From positions 144,378 through 208,377 of the forward strand of contig QZKU01000128.1 in assembly GCA_003598085.1 (NCBI GenBank): a stretch of DNA of 64,000 nucleotides. The letters run 5' to 3'. The notes beneath the pieces were generated by a model. That model worked only from the letters and a program-made list of their open reading frames with translations, had not been told where the DNA came from and did no database searches. This stretch comes from Candidatus Abyssobacteria bacterium SURF_5 (GTDB lineage: Bacteria; Abyssobacteria; SURF-5). Positions 52,442-60,881 of this stretch are shown here, one piece after another. Position 1 is the first letter of the stretch, and each line of letters starts with the position of its first letter. Position numbers and translations under genes: made by a program.

Positions 52442-52627
52442 GTGTCCAGGGTTTGCGATATATGTGGAAAAAAGCCTATCGTCGGATGTAACGTAAGCCA
52501 CGCCCACAACAAGACTAAGCGGAATTGGAAGCCGAATTTGCAGCGGACGCGCGTGATGCGCAACGGCGCAATGCAGACGATGCGCGTGTGCACCAGTTGC
52601 ATCAAAGCGGGAAAAGCAGGCAAGTAG
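52442..52627 (+). CDS. rpmB: 50S ribosomal protein L28
   Basis: A 61-residue ribosomal protein. [27 protein letters not shown] and the later [13 protein letters not shown] show the C+ form with two CXXC pairs for zinc. Length fits the short bacterial form. GTG 52442 has GGAGGTGACC five bases upstream. Confidence 0.97.
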   Translation: MSRVCDICGKKPIVGCNVSHAHNKTKRNWKPNLQRTRVMRNGAMQTMRVCTSCIKAGKAGK

Positions 52628-52677
52628 CCTGATCCCGATACGAGTATTTTGTTCGGCAGAAAGTCGAGTATCCACGA

Positions 52678-53013
52678 GTGATAATCGGCCTGTGGGGAAG
52701 ATCCGGCGCGGGCAGCGTCCTGGTTTGGCCGGTGCCGGATATTGTTCGAGCACAGCTTTCCATCGGCGGCTTATTGGTGGGACTGCTGGACATTTATTCG
52801 TGGTTGATTATTGCGAGGGTAATCATATCCTGGGTCGGCCTCAGCCCCGCCAATCCTGTGGTGCGGTTCCTCCAGGCTGCGACTGATCCCATTCTCACTC
52901 CCATCCAGAATGTTATCCCCCCGCTCGGGGGCGTAATAGATATCTCTCCGATAATTGCCTTTATTTTCGTTCAGATGCTGAGGACCGTTATCATCCGAGT
53001 ATTTTTCGGATGA
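52678..53013 (+). CDS. YggT family membrane protein
   Basis: A 111-residue protein with two hydrophobic segments: LLVGLLDIYSWLIIARVIISWVG and DISPIIAFIFVQMLRTVIIRVFF. The middle NPVVRFLQAATDPILTPIQNVIPP is the family signature. Members are implicated in membrane and osmotic or cell-division-linked functions, sometimes near divIVA or proC. Start GTG 52678 is the earliest open position; a later start near the first helix is possible. Confidence 0.85.
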   Translation: MIIGLWGRSGAGSVLVWPVPDIVRAQLSIGGLLVGLLDIYSWLIIARVIISWVGLSPANPVVRFLQAATDPILTPIQNVIPPLGGVIDISPIIAFIFVQMLRTVIIRVFFG

Positions 53014-53062
53014 TGCGTCGATCCATTCAAGAGAAGGTATCGGGTGATCGAAAGGAGGCCGG

Positions 53063-53437
53063 ATGATTTCAGGAACTGCGTTTTATGTTGCGGTAAACGT
53101 TCTGGTTGCCGTCGCCGCTCTCGCGGCCATTTTCCTTGTCCCGAGGCAGATTCCCGCCGGAACTGCGCGGAAGCTCCTGGTGATTGCGCTGGCGCTGCTG
53201 CTTTTATCGGGCGGTATCTTTGCCGTGTCGTTGCGCTTTTTCAAGCTGGCCGAGATCGCCTATACGGGCCAGGCCTTCAAGGTGCTTGAACAGGGCACGT
53301 TTGAATTCATATACCGGTTCAAGGATGTTGCGTTGGCAGGGAACATCGCCGAGCTTGTGGCGGTAGCTCTGCTTGCATCCGTCGGCAGAACGCTTTTGCG
53401 CGCGGGCGGCGAAACGGGAGGGGATGGCATAAAATGA
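53063..53437 (+). CDS. Small multi-helix membrane protein of unknown function
   Basis: A 124-residue, mostly hydrophobic protein with four apparent membrane segments (FYVAVNVLVAVAALAAIFLV, LLVIALALLLLSGGIFAV, and two weaker ones). No recognised family. AAAGGAGG precedes ATG 53063. It overlaps the next small membrane gene by 4 bp and leads into an OmpA-like gene, so the three form one operon, perhaps an envelope complex. Confidence 0.6.
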   Translation: MISGTAFYVAVNVLVAVAALAAIFLVPRQIPAGTARKLLVIALALLLLSGGIFAVSLRFFKLAEIAYTGQAFKVLEQGTFEFIYRFKDVALAGNIAELVAVALLASVGRTLLRAGGETGGDGIK

Positions 53438-53769
53438 ACTTTTACGCGTCGCTTATCATCGAGAATGGCTCGTTCCTGGCGATTTTTCTCATTTCGATAG
53501 CCGCGGCATATGCGTGTAACAAACGAGCCAAAGACGTGCCGGGCGCTTCTCTCATGATGCTCGGATTCCTTCTCTATTCGGTATATGGTCTGCTTGCGAT
53601 CAGCGGGCCCGGCTTCACGGGCAGCTTTTTCAGAGACTTCGCGAAAGTGGGCGTTTTGGAAAGCGCCAGCCTGATCTATTTTCTGGGCTGCGCATCCCGG
53701 GTCGGAATGGTTCTGATTCTTGCGGGGATGTACGCGGTGGCCAAAAACCGCCGGATAGCGAAATTATGA
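53434..53769 (+). CDS. Second small membrane protein of unknown function
   Basis: A 111-residue protein with three to four hydrophobic segments (FLAIFLISIAAAYAC, LMMLGFLLYSVYGLLAI, SLIYFLGCASRVGMVLILAGMYAVA). Not recognised. ATGA overlaps on both sides couple it to the preceding membrane protein and to the OmpA-like gene. Confidence 0.6.
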   Translation: MNFYASLIIENGSFLAIFLISIAAAYACNKRAKDVPGASLMMLGFLLYSVYGLLAISGPGFTGSFFRDFAKVGVLESASLIYFLGCASRVGMVLILAGMYAVAKNRRIAKL

Positions 53770-54719
53770 AGCGTATTTGTGTGGCGGCGATTTTGGCCGG
53801 CGCCATTTTGATGGCGGCGGCCCCCCCGGATGCAGCTGAACTCATCCGCTGTGACGGATTCGTCGTTGACGTCGCGACGGCAGAGATTGCCGACAAAAAT
53901 GTTTCTCCGCCCGATATATACGTCGCGGCCGCGGATAAATCGTTGGCAGTCGCGGCGGGGGATACGTTCAAGATTTTTCGGCGCAAGCTGGTGCCTCCCG
54001 CAGGAGAAGCCGCGGTTCAGCTTTATGTCGGGCGTGTAGCTATTCTTTCGGTGCAGGGCGACATCTGGATCGGGCGGATGATCGAGATTGCGAAGAGTGG
54101 AGAGCATCCGCACGTGCGCTACGAGACGGTGATGGTTGGCGATTGTGCGGTGCGAGAGGCTCCGATTCCGGCATCTCCTCCTGAGCCCGTAAAAGCGCCT
54201 GAACTTCCCGTTGAGCCTCGGAAAGCGGATGTCTCCGCGCCGGTCGGGGACGAGAGGTCGATTGGATTACGGCACCTCATTCCGTCGAAGGTATTGTTCA
54301 AATTCGATTCGGCCGAGATCATGCCCGATTACTACGAGCGCCTGGATCAGTTGGCCGTTTTCGTTTCCGGTCGGCGACCGGCAACCATTTACATAGACGG
54401 GCACGCCGACGCCATGGGAACCGACGAGTATAATGTCGGACTTTCGAAAAGACGGGCGCAGGCGGTTGCCGATTATCTGGCAAACAAGCGCGGTCTCGAC
54501 CCCGGCATGTTTGAGATACGGCCTTATGGCGAAGCGGCGCCGGAAGCGACCAATGATTCCGAGGCAGGCAGGCAGAAGAACAGGCGCGTTTGCATCCTGC
54601 TTACGGATGAAGTGCTTCCTGTTGTTGAAGCCGACCTTGGGGAGAGAAATGAGTGGCCGATAGTGGTGGGCGCCGATGCCCTTGCGCCCGAGGTTGTGGA
54701 ATTGTCGATTGTGCCGTAG
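53766..54719 (+). CDS. OmpA-like C-terminal domain protein
   Basis: A 317-residue exported protein with a signal peptide of ~22 residues. A ~110-residue N-terminal region has VDVATAEIADKNVSPPDIYVA and a beta-rich FKIFRRKLVPP stretch. A Pro/Glu-rich linker leads to a C-terminal OmpA peptidoglycan-binding domain (VLFKFDSAEIMPDYYERLD, IYIDGHADAMGTDEYNVGLSKRRAQAVADYL). Asp/Arg for diaminopimelate binding are present. It likely tethers an envelope complex to the cell wall. Confidence 0.83.
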   Translation: MKRICVAAILAGAILMAAAPPDAAELIRCDGFVVDVATAEIADKNVSPPDIYVAAADKSLAVAAGDTFKIFRRKLVPPAGEAAVQLYVGRVAILSVQGDIWIGRMIEIAKSGEHPHVRYETVMVGDCAVREAPIPASPPEPVKAPELPVEPRKADVSAPVGDERSIGLRHLIPSKVLFKFDSAEIMPDYYERLDQLAVFVSGRRPATIYIDGHADAMGTDEYNVGLSKRRAQAVADYLANKRGLDPGMFEIRPYGEAAPEATNDSEAGRQKNRRVCILLTDEVLPVVEADLGERNEWPIVVGADALAPEVVELSIVP

Positions 54720-54732
54720 CCGCTTCCGCGCA

Positions 54733-55047
54733 TCATCGGGAAAATTTTGTCACCAGGATGAGGCAGCCTTCCTGGGTTTCAAAGGGTCCATGCGACATTC
54801 CGGCGGGCGTGAAATAATATGTTCCTTCCGTGCATGCTTTTCCCTCGATCGTGACAGTCCCGCTGAGAATATAGAAAACCTCGTTCAGAGGCTCGTCATG
54901 TTGCTCCAGTCGCGCTCCCGGCGGAACATCAAGCAAAATCGTGTAGGTGCCGCTTTCGATGTCCGAAGGGAAGACCTTCATTTTAACCCCCGGGTACGGC
55001 CCATCAACCCACTCAAGTTCGCGCGTATGCGCCACAACTCTTTTCAT
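54733..55047 (-). CDS. Small cupin protein
   Basis: A 104-residue single cupin. The metal motif is GARLEQHDEPLNEVFYILSGTVTI (two His/Glu-type ligands), and the second motif is GTYYFTPAGMSHGPFE. GGAGGCGGC precedes ATG 55047. It may act on a small molecule or serve as a sensor; function unknown. It converges with the OmpA-like gene. Confidence 0.8.
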   Translation of the reverse strand: MKRVVAHTRELEWVDGPYPGVKMKVFPSDIESGTYTILLDVPPGARLEQHDEPLNEVFYILSGTVTIEGKACTEGTYYFTPAGMSHGPFETQEGCLILVTKFSR

Positions 55048-55193
55048 GCCGCCTCCTCCGTTGCTTTATTGATAAGGCAAGGATGCAGAACATTACCCAT
55101 AATAACCGGGCACGCCACTATAGCATCGCGTTCGGTAGAGAATCAACTTCCGCCCACGTCGATGCCGGTACCGGATCTCGCAATCGAAACTAT

Positions 55194-55379
55194 TCAGGCG
55201 ACGCGAGGATCCATTCCTTGAAATCCGCATTCGGGCGTATAGCATGAAACATCGGAAAACTCGCAATGTTCGCGGCACGATGGACATTGCGCAGGCGGGG
55301 CTGCGGCCTGCAGCATATATCCACACCTGGCGCATTTCCAATGCGGCTGCTTATCCGGCGGATCTTGCTTCTGTTGCAT
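55194..55379 (-). CDS. Rubredoxin-like zinc-ribbon protein
   Basis: A 61-residue protein. [22 protein letters not shown] matches the iron- or zinc-binding knuckles of rubredoxin-type domains, with further cysteines ([15 protein letters not shown]) that may form a second site. AGGAAGG precedes ATG 55379. It lies 153 bp after the tpx gene in the direction of transcription, within the peroxide-defence region, so an electron-carrier role for rubrerythrin or peroxidase is plausible. Confidence 0.7.
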   Translation of the reverse strand: MQQKQDPPDKQPHWKCARCGYMLQAAAPPAQCPSCREHCEFSDVSCYTPECGFQGMDPRVA

Positions 55380-55532
55380 TGCCTTCCTCTTCAGCCTCCT
55401 ATCCCTGCGGGGGGACTCCCGGGCGACAAACGGCGGCCGAGTTCCTGGTCAAGCATGAACAGGGCGCTGGCGAAGTCGCCGATCAGGCCCAATTTCTGCA
55501 CTATTTTGTTTGCCGAATATCAAGGCTTTAGA

Positions 55533-56045
55533 TCATAATTCTCTAAACGCGTTCAGAACGGCGGAGTAATCCGGCTCGCTGGTTACCTCCTTCACCAGTT
55601 GGGTATATCTGACGACGCCTCCCGAATCGACCAGGAAGATCGCACGCGCGAGCAGGCGAAGTTCCTTTATCAAGACACCGTAGGCGTTGCCAAAGGCGGC
55701 TTCACGGTGGTCGGAAAGCGTCTCAACTTTATCGATTCCGGCGGCGGCGCACCATCGCTTCTGGGCGAACGGCAAGTCCATGCTTATGGTGAGCAGAGCC
55801 GCATCGGAGCCCAGTTTTGCGGCCTCTTCATTAAACCTGCGCGTCTCTGTATCGCAGACGGGCGTATCGAGAGAGGGCACAGAAGAGATAATGCATTTTT
55901 TGCCGCGGTACGAAGAAAACCGGACGGGCTGGAGGTCGGTATCCAGCGCGACGAAATCAGGAGCGGGCGAGCCCACTTTCACTTCTTGTCCGACGAGTGT
56001 CAGCGGATTCCCATTGATGGTGACGAGGCCTGGTCTCTCCGGCAT
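55533..56045 (-). CDS. tpx: Thiol peroxidase (Tpx, atypical 2-Cys peroxiredoxin)
   Basis: A 170-residue peroxiredoxin. Tpx signature VPSLDTPVCDTETRRFNE holds the peroxidatic Cys; the resolving Cys is in FAQKRWCAAAG. It starts GLVTINGNPLTLVGQEVKVGSPAPDF, as in Tpx. It reduces hydrogen peroxide and alkyl hydroperoxides using thioredoxin. It lies 32 bp after rubrerythrin and probably belongs to the PerR operon. Confidence 0.95.
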   Translation of the reverse strand: MPERPGLVTINGNPLTLVGQEVKVGSPAPDFVALDTDLQPVRFSSYRGKKCIISSVPSLDTPVCDTETRRFNEEAAKLGSDAALLTISMDLPFAQKRWCAAAGIDKVETLSDHREAAFGNAYGVLIKELRLLARAIFLVDSGGVVRYTQLVKEVTSEPDYSAVLNAFREL

Positions 56046-56077
56046 AGGGTGTCCCTTTCTTGTTTTTGTGGCGCGTA

Positions 56078-56650
56078 TCAGTAGTTTTCTCCGAGCAACT
56101 CGAAATAGGCGCGTTCATGTTCACATGCAGGGCAGGTATCGGGGGCTTCGGTTCCCTGATGGAGATAGCCGCAGTTGCGGCAGCGCCACACGACAGGTCC
56201 GTCTTTCTTGAAGACTGTTCCCGTTTCAAGATTTTTCAACAGCGCGAGATACCGCTTCTCATGTTGCTTCTCTGCAACGGCGATCGCGCGAAACATCGCG
56301 GCAATATCGGAAAATCCTTCTTGCTGTGCCACGTCGGCGAACGAAGGATACATGTCCGTCCACTCGTGGTTTTCGCCGGCGGCGGACGCTTTCAAGTTGC
56401 TCGCCGTCTTTCGAATGACTCCTGCAGGAAAAGATGCCTGGATCTCAACGTCGCTGCCTTCGAGCAGCTTAAAGAGGCGTTTCGCATGCTCTTTTTCCTG
56501 GTTTGCCGTCTCCTCAAAGATGAAGGCCACCTGCTCGAGTCCTTCCTTTTTCGCCTGGCTCGCAAAGTACGTGTACCGGTTGCGCGCCTGTGATTCACCG
56601 GCGAATGCGGTCAGGATGTTTCGTTCTGTTTTCGTTCCACCCAATCTCAT
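56078..56650 (-). CDS. rbr: Rubrerythrin
   Basis: A 190-residue peroxide-reducing protein. The N-terminal four-helix bundle has the diiron ligands spread through [39 protein letters not shown] and [19 protein letters not shown]. The C-terminal rubredoxin domain is [32 protein letters not shown] 56650 follows AAGGAGAG at good spacing; a longer frame from 56668 is rejected. It lies 14 bp after perR, in the same operon. Confidence 0.96.
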   Translation of the reverse strand: MRLGGTKTERNILTAFAGESQARNRYTYFASQAKKEGLEQVAFIFEETANQEKEHAKRLFKLLEGSDVEIQASFPAGVIRKTASNLKASAAGENHEWTDMYPSFADVAQQEGFSDIAAMFRAIAVAEKQHEKRYLALLKNLETGTVFKKDGPVVWRCRNCGYLHQGTEAPDTCPACEHERAYFELLGENY

Positions 56651-56664
56651 GCTTTCTCTCCTTC

Positions 56665-57078
56665 TCACGATAGAATACCCGCGTCCGGCTCCTTCCGGTG
56701 GCAGTCCGGACAGATCCCGATAAACTCCAAACGATGTCCGACAATTATAAAGTCGGTCTCTCTGCCGATGTTTTGTTCGAGTTCACTCAGTCGACCGGCC
56801 TGTACATCCTGTATATTCCCGCAACGGAGACAGCGCACATGATAATGGTTCTCCAGGCGGCCGTCGTAGCGTCTTTGCCCGTATTCCAATTTTTTAGCAA
56901 GCCCATGCTCGCACAGGATTTCCAGATTGCGATAGATCGTCCCGAGACTGATGTGCGGCAGGCGTTTGCGCACGCGCGCATAAACCTCGTCGGCCGATGG
57001 ATGTGAGCCGGCGGAACGCAGTTCTTCCAGGATAGTCTGCCGCTGGCGCGTCATCCTCAACTGTCGCGAAGAGCTCAT
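56665..57078 (-). CDS. perR: Peroxide-sensing PerR repressor (Fur family)
   Basis: A 137-residue Fur-family repressor. A winged-helix domain ([24 protein letters not shown]) is followed by the metal-sensing part. PerR-type ligands are seen: His in LPHISLG, Asp in [12 protein letters not shown], the HYH pair, and Asp (not Glu) in NIQDVQAG. Structural zinc cysteines are in CLRC and CPDC. The ATG at 57078 is preferred over one at 57171 because a palindromic operator lies at 57102-57117, which would otherwise be coding. It presumably represses itself, rbr and tpx until peroxide oxidises the His ligands. Confidence 0.92.
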   Translation of the reverse strand: MSSSRQLRMTRQRQTILEELRSAGSHPSADEVYARVRKRLPHISLGTIYRNLEILCEHGLAKKLEYGQRRYDGRLENHYHVRCLRCGNIQDVQAGRLSELEQNIGRETDFIIVGHRLEFIGICPDCHRKEPDAGILS

Positions 57079-57101
57079 GCAGGGGCCGCATCCCGTTTGA
57101 G

Positions 57102-57117
57102 AGTAATAACCATTACT
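57102..57117. promoter_or_regulatory. Candidate PerR operator
   Basis: AGTAATAACCATTACT is an inverted repeat with arms AGTAAT/ATTACT and a 4-bp centre, close in form to PerR/Fur boxes (AT-rich 7-1-7 inverted repeats). It lies 24 bp ahead of the perR start, where it would block the promoter. Confidence 0.6.
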
Positions 57118-57462
57118 AGAATAATGCCAACAGGTCCTCTTTTCCGCAAGGGGGGTGAGGTTTTTTTCCACTAATCCCAGAAGAAGAAGCTAACTGAGAG
57201 CCCGCCGTAAAACTCATTCTCGTACTGGGTGTCGAGCGCAAGGGAATAAAAGAAGCCTTGTACGAACTACCCCTGATTTGTCGCACGCAAGAGCCGGGTG
57301 GAGATCAAGCGGGCGGCAAAATGATTCATAGTTGTTTTTGGATGCGCGCATTCGTTAAATTTTGCGTGCATTACCTTTACCTTTTGCCGGATTCATGGCA
57401 AAGTGGGAAAAACGCATTGGTGTGGGAATATAAGCGCTCATGACAACTCGAGGGGGTGACGC
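57118..57462. other. Intergenic region between perR and treT
   Basis: No gene is credible here. The left part should contain the perR promoter and the right part, with AT-rich TTAAATTTTGCGTGC, probably the treT promoter; no clear -35/-10 pair was assigned. Confidence 0.5.
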
Positions 57463-58686
57463 GTGGACACGACCAGCAATATGTCCAGCATTCAGGATTA
57501 TGAACCGTTGATCGGTGGCAAGGCTGTTGAGCGGATCATGAAGAAGGCCAAACCGCTGCATGATTTGCACGTAGCGAACATCAACTCGACATATTACGGC
57601 GGCGGGGTCGCAGAGATGCTTTCGTCGCTGACGCTCCTCATGAACAGCGTGGGAATCAAGACAGGCTGGCGCATCATTCAGGGATCGCCCGATTTTTTTT
57701 CAATTACAAAGAAATTCCATAATGCGCTGCAAGGGGGTGAGATAAACCTTTCACGGCGGAAAAAGGAGATTTACGAAGAAGTGATACATGAAAACTCTCT
57801 GCGGAATCATCTGACGCACGACATGGTGATCATCCATGATCCTCAGCCGCTCCCGATGATCAACCATTACCGGCGGCGCGGGCCTTGGATTTGGCGTTGT
57901 CACGTGGACCTGACGTCTCCGAATCGGCAGGCATGGGATTACCTCAAGCAGTTCATCGAGAGGTACGACGCGGTCATCCTCAGTTCGAGGATGTATGAAC
58001 GGGAAGATTTGAAGGCGCCCCAGGTTGTCTTCGTTCCGGCCATTAATCCCTTCTCGATTTTGAATCGGGAGATGCGGGTGGACGAGATCGAAGAGCGTTT
58101 GGCGCATTATCACATTCCCACGGACCTGCCGCTCGTCGTTCAGATATCGCGTTTCGACCGGTGGAAGGACCCTGTCGGTGTTATCGAGTCATTCAAAATT
58201 GCGCGCAAGCAGGTGGATGCCACGCTGGTTTTGCTCGGGAACGTGGCAACCGACGACCCGGAGGGCGCGGAGGTATACCAGTCGCTGATGGACTCGCGCG
58301 AAGAGCGAATAATTATCATGAGCCATCAAGACACTGCTCTGGTGAATGCTCTCCAACGGAAGGCCGACGTGGTCCTGCAGAAGTCGCTGCGGGAGGGATT
58401 CGGCCTCACGGTTGCCGAAGCGATGTGGAAGGGGACGCCCGTTATCGGGGGCGACGTCGGCGGAATTCGACTTCAAATTGAAGACGGCGTGAACGGCTAT
58501 CTGGTATCCTCAAATGAAGAGGCCGCCGATCGAATCGTGCGCCTGCTGAGGAACAAGGACTTGCGGATGGAAATGGGGGAGAAGGCGCGAGAAACCGTGA
58601 AGCGAAATTTCCTGCTGACGCGATACCTGGAGCAGTACCTGGACCTTTTCAGCTCCTTCCGTCCCCATTTCGATCTTGCTCGATGA
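57463..58686 (+). CDS. treT: Trehalose glycosyltransferring synthase-like GT4 enzyme
   Basis: A 407-residue GT-B glycosyltransferase. The N-terminal INSTYYGGGVAEMLSSL is the TreT signature, and HLTHDMVIIHDPQPLP and WRCHVDLTSPN follow. The C-terminal half has ISRFDRWKDPVGVIESF and KSLREGFGLTVAEAMWKGTPVIGG, which bind the nucleotide sugar. TreT joins NDP-glucose and glucose to make (or split) trehalose. GTG 57463 is chosen, with GAGGGGGTG seven bases upstream. It is followed by fpg 33 bp on. Confidence 0.88.
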   Translation: MDTTSNMSSIQDYEPLIGGKAVERIMKKAKPLHDLHVANINSTYYGGGVAEMLSSLTLLMNSVGIKTGWRIIQGSPDFFSITKKFHNALQGGEINLSRRKKEIYEEVIHENSLRNHLTHDMVIIHDPQPLPMINHYRRRGPWIWRCHVDLTSPNRQAWDYLKQFIERYDAVILSSRMYEREDLKAPQVVFVPAINPFSILNREMRVDEIEERLAHYHIPTDLPLVVQISRFDRWKDPVGVIESFKIARKQVDATLVLLGNVATDDPEGAEVYQSLMDSREERIIIMSHQDTALVNALQRKADVVLQKSLREGFGLTVAEAMWKGTPVIGGDVGGIRLQIEDGVNGYLVSSNEEAADRIVRLLRNKDLRMEMGEKARETVKRNFLLTRYLEQYLDLFSSFRPHFDLAR

Positions 58687-58719
58687 GCGGCCGCGCCACT
58701 GCAAAGAGGGAAAATCTTC

Positions 58720-59514
58720 ATGCCCGAGCTTCCGGATGTTGAAACGTTCCGGCGGTATTTTGAGTCGACCTCGCTCGGCCGGACAATCGAAAGGGTGGAT
58801 GTGCTTGATCGCCGCATGCTCGACGACATTTCGCCGCGAAAACTGCAACTCGCATTAGCAAAAAAGAAGTTTACGGACTCCGTGCGCTGCGGCAAATATC
58901 TTCTCGCAAATGTAAGCAATGACGGCTCGTTAACGCTGCATTTCGGCATGACCGGCTATCTCGCCTATCTCACGGACGGTCAGGAGCCGCCGCGACACAC
59001 GCGCGTCTTGATCCAGTTCACCAATGGCGACAGGTTGGCGTTTGTGAACCAGCGCATCTTTGGAAGGGTCGGGCTGGTAGAGGATGCCGATCGATTGCGC
59101 GAACTGAAGTCCCTTGGGCCGGATGCTCTTGCCTCGAATCTTGATCTCGACGCATTTCGAAAAATAGTCGCGGGGCGAATCGGCAAGATAAAAGCGATAC
59201 TAATGAATCAGAAGCTCATCGCCGGCATCGGGAATATCTATTCGGACGAGATCCTTTTTCAGGCGGGAGTCCATCCCGAAACGCGTGCTCGCGATTTGGA
59301 CGAAGCGGCCCTTAAGCATCTGTTTCGCTCCATGAAGCAGGTGCTCGAGGAGGTAATCGAGTGTCAGGCTGACTCCCGGAAAATACCGGAGTCTTTTCTG
59401 CTGTCACATCGGAGCAGGGACGGTCGATGTCCGAAGGACGGTAAAAAGCTTTCGCGCGCAAAAATATTGGGAAGAACTGCTTATTTCTGTCCCGAACACC
59501 AATTCAAAAAGTAG
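58720..59514 (+). CDS. mutM: Formamidopyrimidine-DNA glycosylase (Fpg/Nei family)
   Basis: A 264-residue DNA repair glycosylase/AP lyase. The N-terminal PELPDVE supplies the Pro nucleophile and catalytic Glu. HFGMTGYL, AGIGNIYSDEILFQAGVHP (the helix-two-turn-helix) and the C-terminal zinc finger follow. The finger is atypical: CPKD and CPEH replace the usual CXXC pairs, so it is CXXD...CXXH. It could still bind zinc or be a degenerate loop. It removes oxidised purines such as 8-oxoguanine. ATG 58720 has AGAGGG upstream. Confidence 0.9.
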   Translation: MPELPDVETFRRYFESTSLGRTIERVDVLDRRMLDDISPRKLQLALAKKKFTDSVRCGKYLLANVSNDGSLTLHFGMTGYLAYLTDGQEPPRHTRVLIQFTNGDRLAFVNQRIFGRVGLVEDADRLRELKSLGPDALASNLDLDAFRKIVAGRIGKIKAILMNQKLIAGIGNIYSDEILFQAGVHPETRARDLDEAALKHLFRSMKQVLEEVIECQADSRKIPESFLLSHRSRDGRCPKDGKKLSRAKILGRTAYFCPEHQFKK

Positions 59515-59768
59515 TATTGCCTCAGGGCTCACCCCAGTTGGAACGCAACAAGGCGGATGTGTCAGGGCGAGTGGAGCCCTTGACAATCGCGAACATTAGC
59601 ACGCGCGCCCGCATATTGTTAATCTAAAAAGAGGAAGGGTTGTCCTATACTTATCCTCTACTAGATTGATATTACAGCAAATACAGGTGAACGAAAAAAT
59701 AAACGAAAGGAAGGTTTTGCCATATGGCTGAGCATAGACAGGGCGGCGTTCTCACGGAGAGGAGAACG
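59515..59768. other. 254-bp intergenic region
   Basis: No gene. It contains AGGGCTCAC...GTGGAGCCCT pairing over a long loop (a poor terminator), and an AT-rich segment with TATACT that may carry the promoter of the dehydrogenase gene. A short in-frame ATG at 59724 was considered and set aside. Confidence 0.4.
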
Positions 59769-60824
59769 ATGAGAGCCTTTGTGATGAAAGGGATCGGGGA
59801 GGTGGGCATTGTTGAAAAGCCGATTCCCGAGGATCCCGGCCCGAATGGGGCGATCATAAGAACGACCAGGGCGCTTATTTGCACGTCGGATGCGCACACG
59901 GTGTTGGGCGGTATCGCCGAGCGCAGGGATCTCACCCTCGGCCATGAGGCCGTTGGCATAGTGCATCGGCTCGGCAGCGAGGTCAGGCACGTCAAAGAAG
60001 GCGACCGCGTCGCCGTCAATGCGATTACGCCGTGTTATCACTGTGAAAACTGTCTTCGCGGCTACACTTCACAGTGCACCACGATGCTCGGCGGTTGGAA
60101 GTTCGCAAACACGAAAGACGGCGTGTTTTCCGACTTCTTTCATGTGAATGACGCCGAAGCCAACCTTGCGCCTATTCCCGATTCCGTTCCCGACGAGGCG
60201 GCCGTTTACACGTGCGACATGATGTCGACAGGCTTCATGGGCGCCGAGAACGCGAATATCCCTGTCGGGGGCATTGTGGCGGTATTCGCGCAAGGTCCGG
60301 TGGGGCTGATGGCGACCGCGGGTGCAAAGCTTTTGGGAGCGGGACTGATCATCACTGTAGAATCGATCCCCCGGCGCAAAGAGCTTTCCAAACGATACGG
60401 AGCCGATTTGGTGATCGACTTCAAGGATCGTGATCCCGTCAAGGCGATACTTGATCTTACCGATGGCAGCGGAGTGGATTCGAGCATCGAATCGCTAGGA
60501 TCGCAAGCGACGTTTGAGGCCTGCATAAAAGTGACCCGCCCGGGCGGCACCATTTCCTCGATCGGGTACTACGGCAAAGGAGACTACGTCAAGATTCCGC
60601 GCGTCGAATGGGGGGTTGGGATGGGTGATAAAACCATCCGGACCGGCCTGTGCCCGGGCGGCAAGGAGCGGATGAAGCGGCTGTTGAGGATGATCGAGAA
60701 CGGGCGAATCGACCCGACGCCTTTGACTTCGCACACGTTCGGTTTTGACGAGATCGAGAAGGCGTTCCACTTGATGGAAACGAAAGGCGATAACATCATA
60801 AAGCCGCTTATCATCTTTGATTGA
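59769..60824 (+). CDS. Zinc-dependent secondary alcohol dehydrogenase
   Basis: A 351-residue medium-chain dehydrogenase, closely colinear with the Thermoanaerobacter/Clostridium isopropanol dehydrogenase family (T. brockii enzyme 352 residues). Catalytic zinc ligands: Cys in ALICTSDAH, His in LGHEAVG and Asp in TCDMMSTGF. CYHCENCLRGYTSQC keeps a structural-zinc four-Cys lobe that the T. brockii enzyme lacks. In the coenzyme site, the Gly198-Ser-Arg triad of T. brockii is replaced by Glu-Ser-Ile, so NAD(H) rather than NADP(H) is expected. ATG 59769 has GGAG upstream and matches the family start; an ATG at 59724 would add 15 residues. Confidence 0.9.
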   Translation: MRAFVMKGIGEVGIVEKPIPEDPGPNGAIIRTTRALICTSDAHTVLGGIAERRDLTLGHEAVGIVHRLGSEVRHVKEGDRVAVNAITPCYHCENCLRGYTSQCTTMLGGWKFANTKDGVFSDFFHVNDAEANLAPIPDSVPDEAAVYTCDMMSTGFMGAENANIPVGGIVAVFAQGPVGLMATAGAKLLGAGLIITVESIPRRKELSKRYGADLVIDFKDRDPVKAILDLTDGSGVDSSIESLGSQATFEACIKVTRPGGTISSIGYYGKGDYVKIPRVEWGVGMGDKTIRTGLCPGGKERMKRLLRMIENGRIDPTPLTSHTFGFDEIEKAFHLMETKGDNIIKPLIIFD

Positions 60825-60881
60825 AACAGATTTTCGGCGCCTGCGACTCCATGGCGCGCTTGTTGTAAGGAGGGAAATTCA

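Noticed and set aside
55244..55538. Plus-strand open frames antisense to the rubredoxin-like gene
   Set aside because: They lack family motifs, whereas the minus-strand frame has paired CXXC motifs and a ribosome site.
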